This document shows, one piece after another, positions 48,006 to 58,668 of a stretch of 64,000 nt of DNA. Numbering within the stretch: position 1 is the first letter of the stretch; each line of letters starts with the position of its first letter. The DNA comes from Hyaloscypha bicolor E. Taxonomy: Eukaryota; Ascomycota; Leotiomycetes; Helotiales; Hyaloscyphaceae. The position numbers and the translations under genes are program-made. The stretch covers positions 69,353 to 133,352 of the forward strand of contig NW_020194620.1 in the NCBI RefSeq assembly GCF_002865645.1. Direction: 5' to 3'. A model generated the notes under the pieces. That model saw only the letters and a list, made by a program, of their open reading frames with translations, was not told the DNA's origin and ran no database searches.

Positions 48006-51000
48006 TTCGATTCCTCATTGGAATTAGAATTGAGATTCTGAAGACCGAGCAGATATTTTGGTGTCAAATAATTCTGGAGAGATAACTGGATTGGAAGTGG
48101 AAAGACGATTTAGTAGAACAGGCTAAGGTTATGAAGATGCTCTTGATTAATGAATTCGAAACGGTAACATCGGCCTTGCGAGTCCTTTCTACACCAGTAT
48201 TGACATGAAGTTCGCGTCCATCGTCACAGTTCCTTACCAAGTCGAATTCTGCAGGTATCATCTTCGTAATGGCATCGAATTGTAAGGATACTAAAAAATT
48301 AGAAGGAGGCTGGGAATGAAGGCGTCTGGAGGTGGGAACGCTGCCCTCTTATACTCAGACGGAGGGTCCGATGCGCAGCCGCGAAGAACTCCAGGATATA
48401 CCCCACAATTACATGAACTTTCATAGGATGCCTTAAGCTCAGAGGCGCTGATTCGTTGGAGAACCGCCAGATGGAGGCTTGCACTGTCGGTTTCTCGATC
48501 AGGAATCCCCTTGTAGGTGACAGTACGAAGCACTCCTTGCATCAAATGCTGTCAGACTTGGCAATGGCCATGGCTGGTGCGTGGACTAGGCAATGCGTCA
48601 CCTGTGCCATGGTGGGCAGCAATTGAGAACAGCCAAGAGGAAGCAGCGTAATCCTCAAATTTGGACGAAAGTCTATTTCTCTGGAGCGCGCTTACTAAAG
48701 TTTATATAGTCTGCAAACCGGCTTGGATTGATTCTTACAAGACGGTATCTGTGGATGGTCCTCTGTAATTTGGTTAGTGGACTTCCAAAGTACCTGAAGA
48801 CTTCTTAACCTATTCGCCGTTACTAGAAGTATCCCTGGCCAACTGCCCAAACCCCCATCCGCCCACTGCCAAAAAATCAATTTTTAATTACATCTTTATT
48901 ATAATTATGAAACCTTTAATATATTAATATAATATAGTATTTTCAATATCCTAATAAATATATATTTATTTTAATCTTATAATACGGCTAGAATTACCTA
49001 TTAAAGTTGAATTTTTATTTTTTTAATATATATTCAATTTAGTAAAAAAATTTAAATATAGTAATATTTATTAAAAATTATAAGATATAGCTATATATTA
49101 AAAGAAAAAAGTTTAATTTTAATAAGTAATTCTAGCTATAATAGATTAAACCCGTAGTTTGAATTCAGTTATATAATTCGGTTATATAATCTTTATTATT
49201 ATAGCTATAGAAATATATAATATATAGCCTATATATATTTAGCTTATATAAGAATAAGACTTTGTTTTTCTTTCTTTAATTATTTCTTCTTATATTAAAA
49301 CTACTAGTTTTCTCAATATAAAAGCCTGGCCTTTAATATTAGAAATAATTCCTTTAATTAAATTATTATATACTAGTAGCTCTCGGAATTCCTAGCTTTT
49401 TATTAATTTTTTTTCTCGAATTAGATAAAATAGCTTTAAATAGCTAATAGTTATTTCTTTAGTAAACTAATATATTCTTGAAATAAATTCAAGTTCTTAA
49501 GGGCCTTATATATATCTTATAAACTCGGCTTAAAATAAGAAAAGATTATTATTATAATTAATTATCTAATATATTTATATTTAATAATTCTCGAAAGAAA
49601 TATCTTATTTAGGCTATATAGCTATAAGTCAAGCTATAATTTAATATAGGAAATAATAAGAAAGTTTTTTTTATTAAATATTATTACTTTTAATTATAAA
49701 AGAAAGCTTTATTATAAGTTATATTATAAATAAAGATTATATATTAATAAGAAATAATTTCGGAATTATATAACTAATTAAATACTATATATAATATATA
49801 AAAAGAAATAATAAATAGCAAATAATAAATAATAGTATTCTAGTAAAAAAATAAGCTTTATATACTATATAAAATATAATTTTTTACTTAAATAAAACGC
49901 GAAATCTTTTATATAAACTTATATAAAAAATAATTATATGTTTTATAACTCCCGTAATATTAAAGATATTAAAAATTAGAGATTAGAAAATTAATTATTA
50001 TAAGATATATAATAATTCTAATTAAAATAATTTATATTAATTAGTATTTTAATAGGCTTTTTATTATTTTATTACTTTTAAATCGAATTAATTATAAAAG
50101 AATTTATTAAGCTATATTAGAAGAAAATAATAATATAACTAGTAACTAATATAAATAATAAATAAAATAAAATAATAGCTTTTATTTATATTTTATTTAT
50201 GTTCTAATTAAAGTATTTATAAATAGTATATATATAATAGGCTAGCCTTATTAAATAAGCCCCGGGTATTTTTATTCTAATATTACCTTATTACCTAATT
50301 AAGTAATAATAGTATTTTAATAAAAAAGCCGAACCTATATTTCTTTATTTAGTAAAAGAACTTGGTTTAGAATAAAAATATAATTAATAACTTATAAGTT
50401 TCTAAATAAAAGCACGCGTTTTTGCTTTAAGCCAGACTTCTTTACTAATATAAATCAGGTTTTATTAAATAAAGAAATGATATTTCTAGAAGTATCTCGA
50501 TTTAAGAACTATATAATAATAGTAATTTTATTAGTAAAAAATCAGAAATCAAGAGATTAGAATCTTTAAAATAAAGAAATTCTTTCTAATTAAAAGAATA
50601 ATTAAAAGAATAATTAAAAGAATAATTAAAAAGCCTTTAAAATATTAGAACTTTCTATAAAAGTATATTAATTTTCTCGATTTTTATTTCTTTTCTATAT
50701 TTTAATTATATATAAAAACTTATTTATACTCGATATATTTGAAAATATCTTAATAAGTTATTTAATATTAATTAAAAAGCTTTATTTATTAATACATTTA
50801 ATTAATAAAAATAAAGGCCTTTTTTCAAGTCTTTTAATCTATTATAAATATTTTTTTAATAAGTAATTAAATTAAAAAAAGAGCTTTATTATTAATTATT
50901 TTAAAAAACATTTATTTAGTTTTATAATTAATAAGTTTTATTATATATTTAATTATTAAATATCTTTTTTATATTTAAAAATACTTATAAAAAGCTTAAT

Positions 51001-51788
51001 TGAAGCTATATTTAAAAAATTTTAAATATTAAAAATAAATTTCTAAAAAATTTTAAATTTTAAAGAACTTTTTCTATTATTTTAAATACTTATATTTTTA
51101 TAAATTAAAAGACATTTCTTGAAATTATAATTTAAGTTTATATATTCTTATAATTATTAAATAATATTTATATTAATATACTTTTAAATATTTTGTAAAT
51201 AAGAATTTTATATTAAAACTTTATTTATTAGTAATAAAGGACTTAAATAATATATATTCTAATATTTATATACTTTTTGTTTTATTAAATGCTTTAAAAT
51301 AATATAATATTAAATATAATTTTACTAAATAAATAATTTATATTAATATATCTTTTTTAATATTACTCGAGATAATACTAGCTTAAATAATATCTTATTA
51401 AAGGCTTTTATAATGTATTATAATAAGGAAAGCATTAAATTTCAAAGAAATAGTTCTTATTTTAAAACCTTGCATTTATAGAAGAAATAGTTTTATTTTC
51501 ATTCTCCTAGAATAATATCTCAGGTAATGTAGAACATCCCATATATAGCATAGGACACGAATGTCACGAAGTCAATACCTAGGTAAATAGGAAGTCAGTA
51601 ATTGCTTCATAGGGATAGTTCCCGAGAAATGGGGTATCAAGAAATTCTCATGCAGTCTTTCTAGAATTGGTTAGGAGCTTAGAATTTGTTCCATTCACCG
51701 GCCAAATGCCAATTTCACTAACAAATGGATATATTGCTATGAATTAGTACCAGACAGGTAGGTAACTTGAAGCGCTCGTAAAGTGGCC
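48006..51788. other. Intergenic flank, then AT-rich RIP-like block
   Basis: 48006-48880 has normal composition and no recognised gene. 48880-51520 is extremely AT-rich with TpA excess and stops in all frames; it has the look of RIP-degraded repeat DNA, but I could not match it to the gypsy copies. 51520-51788 is the 3' flank of the dehydrogenase gene. Confidence 0.5.
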
Positions 51789-53023
51789 TTAGTTCTCATC
51801 CCGCAGATACGTTAAACTATTCATCTTCCTCACCGCATCCATCAATCCTATCACCGCATCCATCAATCCTAGAACCCTCAAACTCTCCCCCAAGGGGCAC
51901 ACATCATTTTCCAACCTCCCAGCCCTCAAATCCTCCGCCACCGCGTCGGCCTCAAAATAAAAGCCCTTCGCTCCCTCCACCCTCTCAACATTAATCCTCT
52001 CCTCCCTCCCGCTAACCTTGACCTCCAACCAACCGGGGCTGCTTGCTGCAATCGGGGCCCCAATGACAATCTCACCCTTCTCTCCTTCAATACGACAGAA
52101 TTCCTTTTTCCCAGGATAGGTATAAGTGCATGTGCAAATTGCTTGACACCCCAAGTCCTTATAATTCAATATTATGGCTGTAGTCTCATCGACGCCGTTG
52201 GTCAAAGACATTGTTGAAGCCATCCAGGGTGGTGGCGAGCCAGCTGCGATGTGGTCGGGATGAGAATCTAGTATCAGGGCTGCCCACGTGAGAGTGTAGA
52301 TTCCTATATCGAGGAGAGCACCGGCACCGAGGGATGGATCTAAGGCGCGGGAAGTTGTTGGGAGAGAAGAGAAGGGCATGTACAGGGAGAAGTCTATGAA
52401 AACTCGGCGTAAGGGGCCGAGGATGCGTTCTTGGTGGAGCAGTCTTTGGAGATGGGCCGCGAGGGGGTTGAAGCGTGTCCAGAGTGCTGGATAAAGACAC
52501 AATTTATTATTTTTCCAATTGTGAGATTTAAGAGGCTTAGTGGTGCTGGAAAATAATTGAACGCACCCTCCATGAGAAATACTCCTTTCTCTTTCGCCGC
52601 AGAAATCAATATCTCTGCATCTCTCGCATTTATCGTCATTGGTTTCTCAACAAGGACATGTTTTCCGCCCTTTATGGCTCCCAGTGCATTCTCCAAGTGG
52701 AAAACATGTGGTGTTCCGACATAGACGATATCAACCTCCGGCTCATTGTAGACATCTTCGTAGGAGGCATAGATAGAGGGATGATGAGATGGGCAGTGCT
52801 TCTCTGCAAAACTGTGGCCCTTCGAGACGCTGGACGATCCGAGCGCCTGGATGACATGGTTTGTTGGTGCTGTAGCCCGAGGGAGAACCAGGTCTGCTAC
52901 GAACCAGGAAGAGATGAGTCCGCACCCTGGAGATGGCGTGTTAGTCCTTTGGATAATAATTGAAAGTATATCAAACTTGCCCACGATTCCCCATCTGAGA
53001 ACTGGAAGCTCTCTTGGTTCCAT
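51789..53023 (-). CDS. Gfo/Idh/MocA oxidoreductase (D-xylose / dihydrodiol dehydrogenase-like)
   Basis: Three exons on the minus strand (53023-52981, 52926-52567, 52486-51789), 366 aa. The first intron uses a GC donor (G|GCAAGT...CCAG); only this gives VLRWGIVGCGLISSWF with an intact Rossmann glycine motif. Then come VIQALGSSSVSKGHSFAEKH, YASYEDVYNEPEVDIVYVGT and the cofactor/catalytic EKP of GGKHVLVEKPMT. After the second intron LMEALWTRFNPL and the beta-sheet substrate domain follow (LGAGALLDIGIYTLTWAALI). Relatives are NADP-dependent D-xylose dehydrogenases and trans-dihydrodiol dehydrogenases. It would oxidise a free sugar in the cytosol. A sugar porter lies next to it on the same strand. 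Confidence 0.9.
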
Positions 53024-53313
53024 ACTTTTGAGTGAAGAAATTCAGAATTGATTGTGGTATTGTTTAAAAAACCACCTCGACACAAGGACTCAGCGAACTT
53101 CAACCGTGGAATCGAGAAAAGGCTCGGCTTTTATGAAAATTCTGGAACCATATGCACTAGGGTGCGTATTTGAAGCGGATTTGCGGAGAAGGAAACAATT
53201 TTTCCTCGGGCATTTCTGTTTGAAGGGTGGGTTTCTTTGGACTACTTCTCTGTATAGAAATAGCTGGAACTCAACCCTCTCATCTTTCTACATATCGATC
53301 GCTGACGTGTCCA

Positions 53314-54949
53314 CTACTCACGCACATGTTCAATCTGGGTTTCCGTCTTCTTTTCCATTACCTGGTGCTCGACAGCCTCCAGAACCTTCTCTGGCATTGC
53401 CACGTGTGCACTAGGCCCATCAAATACTACAGCAATCTCCTCCAGAGTATGACCTCTCGTCTCTGGGTACGAAAAAAAGACAGTCAAACAGATAATGATC
53501 AAGATAACGACATAAACAATGTAGTATTTCCATGCAATAGCGGCCAAGGCAATTGGGTTAATGAAGAGATTGAAGAACAATGCAGCATAGGTTAATGCAT
53601 GTGTAACAACCACACCGCGCGAGCGAAGCTCATATGGCCATATCTCGACAGGGTAAGCAGCGACAAGCGGCGTGAAGGCAATGTCGTAAAAGCCATAGTA
53701 TAGAAAGAGCATGGGAACAACTGCAATACCGACGCTAGCGTGATGCGTTTGTGCGTAGCGGCCAGCAAGGCCAGTCATAATGATGTAACAAACGAGCATC
53801 CCAACCGACGAAGTGATAAATAGGAATCGTCGACCAAGTTTGTCGACGAGCCCTGCGGCAGTGACTGCGGCAATGAGATTCCATAGCTGTAGAAACCCGT
53901 TGATCAGGGTTTGTTGGGTAGGTGATGCGATTCCGACGGTCTTCAGCACTGAGACCAGGTAATATGAGATAATGCCGACTCCGCTCCATTGTGCGAACAC
54001 CCCGAGAGTCACCGAGATGAAGAGACGATGCCGATTGCCTTTTGTTCGGAACATGTCTAGGTAGCTAGCTTCCTTCTTGAATTGTTTTTCGAGCCGCAGG
54101 GTTTCTTCAATCTCCGCCATCTCGAATGCTACCAGCGGGGATGACTCGTCACCTCCAGCGTGGTACGTGGTTAACAAAGCACGAGCTTCTTCGTTGCAGC
54201 CTGCTGCAACGAGCCAGCGTGGGGATTCTGGTGCAAGGATGACGAAGGCAACGATCACCACCGGTATGCCGACTTGAAGGATAGATGGGATTCGCCAGGA
54301 CCAGTCGCTCTTCATGTTTCGCGTCCCGAAAGTTGCCCATGCGGACAGGAGAGAGCCCACATAGTAAAGTGGAAAGAACATGGCAGTGATGATTCCCCGA
54401 TGGGTGGGATAGGCTACCTCACCCACAAGCATAGGTACCGCACCGAAGAAAGCGGAACTTAGACCTACGAAAACGCGGGAGACGATGAACATCTCGCGAT
54501 TGGTGGCGCCGGTCTGAAGTGCTGTTCCGATTGTAATGAGAAGGAAGCCAAGATAGAGACATTTTTTGCGGCCATACTTCTGAGCAACAACGGACATGAG
54601 AGGGAAGGCCGCAAAACCTCCAATGGCTTGAGTGGCGTTTATCAGACCGAGATATGCGCCTTTGGGATGCCGCATAAATGTCTGCCAGGGAGCCAGCGCT
54701 TGCAACCCGTTCATCATAGAGTTGTCGTAACCAATGGTACTGGAGGACAACATGCACATGAACAAGAGGATGTTAAGTTTCAGTAGGTAAGGAGTTTTGT
54801 ACCAAGGCTTGGCATTTGGAGGGAGCACCTAAGGGGTTTGTTAGCGAAGGAAATACTTCGAAAGGAACTCCGCATTGAAAGAGGATTAGAAAACGTACGG
54901 CAGCTAAGTCAGCTCCGACAGCGTGTGTAGCTCCTCGGGTTGCACCCAT
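53314..54949 (-). CDS. MFS sugar transporter (sugar porter family)
   Basis: Two exons on the minus strand (54949-54899, 54828-53314; 70-nt GTACGT...CTTAG intron), 521 aa, starting MGATRGATHAVGADLAAVLP. Twelve hydrophobic segments. Sugar-porter signatures include YDNSMMNGLQ in the first loop, SVVAQKYGRKKCLYLGF (motif A), APESPRWL before the central loop, DKLGRRFLF, and the C-terminal YPETRGHTLEEIAVVFDG. It resembles fungal lactose/hexose permease-like H+ symporters of the plasma membrane. It sits between two Gfo/Idh/MocA genes and near a GH3 gene, so it probably imports the sugar or glycoside that the cluster degrades. Intact. Confidence 0.93.
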
Positions 54950-55630
54950 GGTGAAGAAATTGTGGGCGTGTTGGCAATCCTGTCGGTCGGGTAGATGTAG
55001 ATGTTGTGGGAAGGGACAACAGAGGTGAGGATAGATGACTTGTTCGAACACAGCTGGGAGTTGGATGCATTGGTATTCTTATGTAGAAAACAGTTCCAGC
55101 TCCATAAGATGTCAGGAGTTGATTCCGGGGAACAATCCTACTTTGCACAATGCGGAGAGCAGGGTGCGGAGCAAGAGGGGAGAAGTTTGGTGCACAGGGG
55201 ATGTTACTGGGTGAAAATGTTTGCCACTGCGCTAGCTTCCCTCACCTACGCCAAACCCGGCAGTCCCCGCCACTCCTCCAGACGAGGAATCATGGGTCCG
55301 GGGTCAAGAAGCTTTCGCAATGACTCGTAACCGGTAACAGTGGAAAGTTTTAAATCTCACTTCCAGACATTCCCGGCTAGTGGTCCGGTAGACAAGGAGA
55401 TAAGGAGTTGATTTTCGGTTAATTCCAGCGCCTCTCACAACAATGTCAAGGAACTCGATGTCCCTGGTTGTGGAGGTACATTTGCTTGAAGCGTCGCCTT
55501 CACCTTGGGGCATCTGGGCCTACTGTTCGGTTCACAGGTCATCAAATCCGAAATCAAAGACTCTCTTGAAGATAAAATTAGTAATTAGATGTGTCTTTAC
55601 TTTGCTAGTTTCCGACCTTCATGGTCTAAA
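54950..55630. other. Intergenic between transporter and second dehydrogenase
   Basis: Promoter of the sugar transporter (minus) and 3' side of the second dehydrogenase. No additional gene; short frames on both strands look spurious. Confidence 0.5.
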
Positions 55631-56927
55631 TCAACATCCATCCTGTACGGCATATCCATTGCTCTTGACTTTCGAAGAGTCTAACACCGGGAAACCTGCC
55701 CTCATAATCATGCCAAAAATTTCCAAGTCCTTCTTTGCATCGGCAGCTGTTGTCTTGATCTGTTTTCCCTCTACTATCATCTTGTAGAGCTCCATAATCT
55801 CCAATGTGTAAGGGTCTTCGTATGTCCTTCTGATCATCGATTCTTTGTAAGCACCGTTAACATTCTCGCAAATGTGAAGCGTGGTTGGAAGGCCCTTGAC
55901 ATAAGGTGTATCATATTGTACTCGGACTGTCTTTTTCGCACTGTATATTTCGATGTGTGCGTCAAATCGCGGAACTTGATCCATTCCCGATTCGTACGAC
56001 ACTGCAAAACCAGGGTATTGAAATAAGACACTACAATAAGCATCAGTCAGCTACATGTTGGGAGCATTCCGAAAAAATATGTGGGGTGAAGTGTTTGGAC
56101 TTACTTCCAAAATGGAAAGTTGTAAGAGACTCCCTTGACGGATGTGGGCATTCCGAGTGTTTCTCGCATGGCGGACAAATCGTGACTTCCAAGTCCTCCT
56201 AAGATGCGCCAGAATCGCTTTGATCTATCTGTCTGTTCCACGCCACACTCAACTTCCAGAGCCTGCGTCAGAAGTTCTGTGTTCCGGTTGACGATGTCTT
56301 CGGTGTCTGCAGGTGCGAAATCTGAAAATTTCTTGGGGAAGGTGCCAGATTGATCAACGAAGATATGATTGGGTCCAATGATATCTACTTACTGTCAGTG
56401 TCTGCCGTTGCTCAACAGTATGACGAGAAAGGGATAGTACCCCTAACGCGAGCATAGAGGATCTTTTCGACACTGCCGATCTCTTCAATCGCATCGACAA
56501 ATGCTGCTGCATATCGTCTCATATATCCCACAAAGACTTTCCCACGGGACTTCGATTCTGCTGCGACTATGGCGTCCGCATCCCGGATGGTTATCGAAGC
56601 TGGTTTCTCTAGTAGAACATGTTTGTTGTGTTGTAAGGCAATGATTGCGTGGGCTGCGTGATACTCATTGGAATTGGTGATGAAGACGACGTCGACACTT
56701 GGTGAGGCGCAAAGAGTTGCCACATCACGCGTGGTTTCTGGTTCCTGTCCGGCTACCTTCTTCTTACAATGCTGGAGCGCATCTGAGGACACATCGCAAA
56801 GATAAGTAACTTGAAAGTAATCTGACAGATGGCCGAGTGTAGGAAGGTGAACCGTTTGGCAGACCTCCCCGCATCCGATAATGCCCACGCCTAAGACTTT
56901 CTGCAAAATTGGTTCAGTAGAGCCCAT
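55631..56927 (-). CDS. Gfo/Idh/MocA oxidoreductase (myo-inositol dehydrogenase-like)
   Basis: Three exons on the minus strand (56927-56441, 56384-56105, 56030-55631) give 388 aa with consistent phases. MGSTEPILQKVLGVGIIGCG carries the Rossmann motif; then CQTVHLPTLGHLSDYFQVTY, VDVVFITNSNEYHAAHAIIA and HVLLEKPAS with the conserved EKP. The middle exon has DIIGPNHIFVDQSGTFPKKF and ILGGLGSHDLSAMRETLGMP, the GSHD being the usual catalytic His region. The last exon gives LFQYPGFAVSYESGMDQVPR. I start at the ATG at 56927 because it precedes the Rossmann fold by the normal distance; an upstream in-frame ATG at 57074 exists. It belongs to a different branch from the 51789 gene, so it probably oxidises another sugar or polyol intermediate. 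Confidence 0.9.
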
Positions 56928-57604
56928 TGTAAAGCTGTAGATCCCAAGTTCTGTGTAATTTAGAGACAGACTTTTAGAGTAGTCACCTTTGAGAATTAGA
57001 TGGGCGTGTGAGAACTTCTTTTGCTCAAGAATGGAGAAGTTGGCCGTTTCGATCGATTGCGCTTGGCCGTCCAAAATATATGCGAATATGCGAAAATTGG
57101 AGAGACAGAAATCTAGCTCTATCTAGCGTTCGCTGGTCCAAACATCTGGGACTGCAAGGCACAAAGGGAAGTCCATCTCACGGATAGAGTATCAAGCCGG
57201 TGAGCCCAAAAGCGAAATACACGACTCATCCCAGAACTCTGCGACGATCCCCAATTCGGACGGTATTCTAACTCTAACGAGTGTGATTTGGACGAGGGAG
57301 ACTTACGGGGCTACTTCGGCGCTGGTAGGTCCACGGCCTTGGTATCCCGGCACTCCCCGGCTTGATCCTGATATTGATCTTGATCGTGAATCGTGATCAT
57401 TGTCTCTGCGGGTGGGGTTTGGGGATGCAGGGATGTTTGGGTGCGGGGTTAGGGATTCGGGAGACGAGAGTCGAGGTCGGGGGTCGAGGTCTACGGAGGC
57501 AAATATTACCGGTACTGTACATTAAGTTTATTAGTAGGCCCGTTAACGGCAGCTACCTGACTCGTAACGAAGACCGCGGTCAAAAGTCTCGGTACAGTAC
57601 TGAG
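56928..57604. other. Intergenic, promoter side of second dehydrogenase
   Basis: No gene recognised. A purine/G-rich tract (57400-57500) is repetitive. Ends with the GTACTGAG target copy of the following MITE. Confidence 0.45.
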
Positions 57605-57920
57605 TAGGGATGCGGGAAAATAAAAAACACGGCTGTTTTATATTTTTTTCGTAATAAAAAGCCAGTTTTTTATAATTTCCGATAGTTTTTAATTTGTATG
57701 ACAATCACGTGCATATAATCAATTAGGAAGAAAATAATGAAAACACCAGATTTCGCGGTTTGTTCCGAGAGAAGTTTTTTGTAAGCTAGCCTAATTGGGC
57801 TAGTAAGTCACGCTTTAGTATCACGTGAAAATATAAAATCCTGTTTTTTATACATATAAAACCAATAAAATATGATACAAACCGGTTTTTTATATAAAAA
57901 ACGTTTTTTACGCATCCCTA
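57605..57920. mobile_element. hAT-type MITE, 316 bp
   Basis: Terminal inverted repeats TAGGGATGCG / CGCATCCCTA, flanked by a perfect 8-bp target duplication GTACTGAG (57597-57604 and 57921-57928). An 8-bp duplication is diagnostic of the hAT superfamily. Interior is AT-rich with runs of A and T, two CACGTG-type sites, and no coding capacity. Confidence 0.88.
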
Positions 57921-58127
57921 GTACTGAGTAATACAGGGCATTAGCCCCGTACGCCCCTGTTGAACAGGGAGTAATCGCTGAAACCTGAGGTCTTTATAGG
58001 CTAGTCTGACGAATTTTACGCCGGGGCGAAGTCCATGTAAATACCCGAGATTATGTTTGGAGACTTAGGCTCGAATCCCATAATTATAGGGGCTTCTAGC
58101 ACTAAAGCAGAAACTTTATGGGCATTA

Positions 58128-58378
58128 TCCGTTCCGCTGCTACCAGCTGCGCATTCCGCTTAAATCGGAATATTAAAAACCCGAATCTTCTAACGCATTT
58201 CAATTTATAGATCCTTTATAAAAGCAAAATAAAAATCTGTATAAGAGCTAACTGAAAGGCTATTTATTGGCTAATAAGAGGACCTAAGTCTGATATTATT
58301 ACGTGAAGATTTTAAAAAAAAATTGAAGTTAAAGAGAAAATCGTAAGCGCGGGGCGCACCTGGTAGCAGCGGAACGGA
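58128..58378. mobile_element. MITE, 251 bp, TA target
   Basis: Inverted ends of about 26 bp with one mismatch, beginning TCCGTTCCGCTGCTACCAG and ending CTGGTAGCAGCGGAACGGA. Flanked by TA at 58126-58127 and 58379-58380. Non-coding interior. Points to Tc1/mariner-type mobilisation. Located about 290 bp before the start of the split transcription-factor gene. Confidence 0.8.
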
Positions 58379-58668
58379 TAGCACTTGGCCGCTGTATACC
58401 CTGACTTCTGACCACGGCCTACATAATGAGTACCCACCTTACTATGTGCTCTCCACTCGTCTCCCCTCGTCCTCTTCTCCCCGCCACTCCGCAGGCTCAT
58501 CAACTTCCATGTCCGGCACTCAGCGAAGCCAAAATCTATCATCTTTCTCGCGCGCTACATCCAACCCTAACGCCAGCCCTAGGCAGCCCCGTAGCGCCGA
58601 ACAGGCACAAAGTGCACGCTTTTCGTTGATGGTGTGCAGCGGGCGTTGATCTTCGCAGGCCGGGCGCC

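Noticed and set aside
58446..58649. Ser-rich frame (MSGTQRSQNLSSFSRATSNP) as extra N-terminal exon of the regulator
   Set aside because: Composition is plausible, but no intron of normal length joins it in frame to 58669; kept as an unproven alternative.
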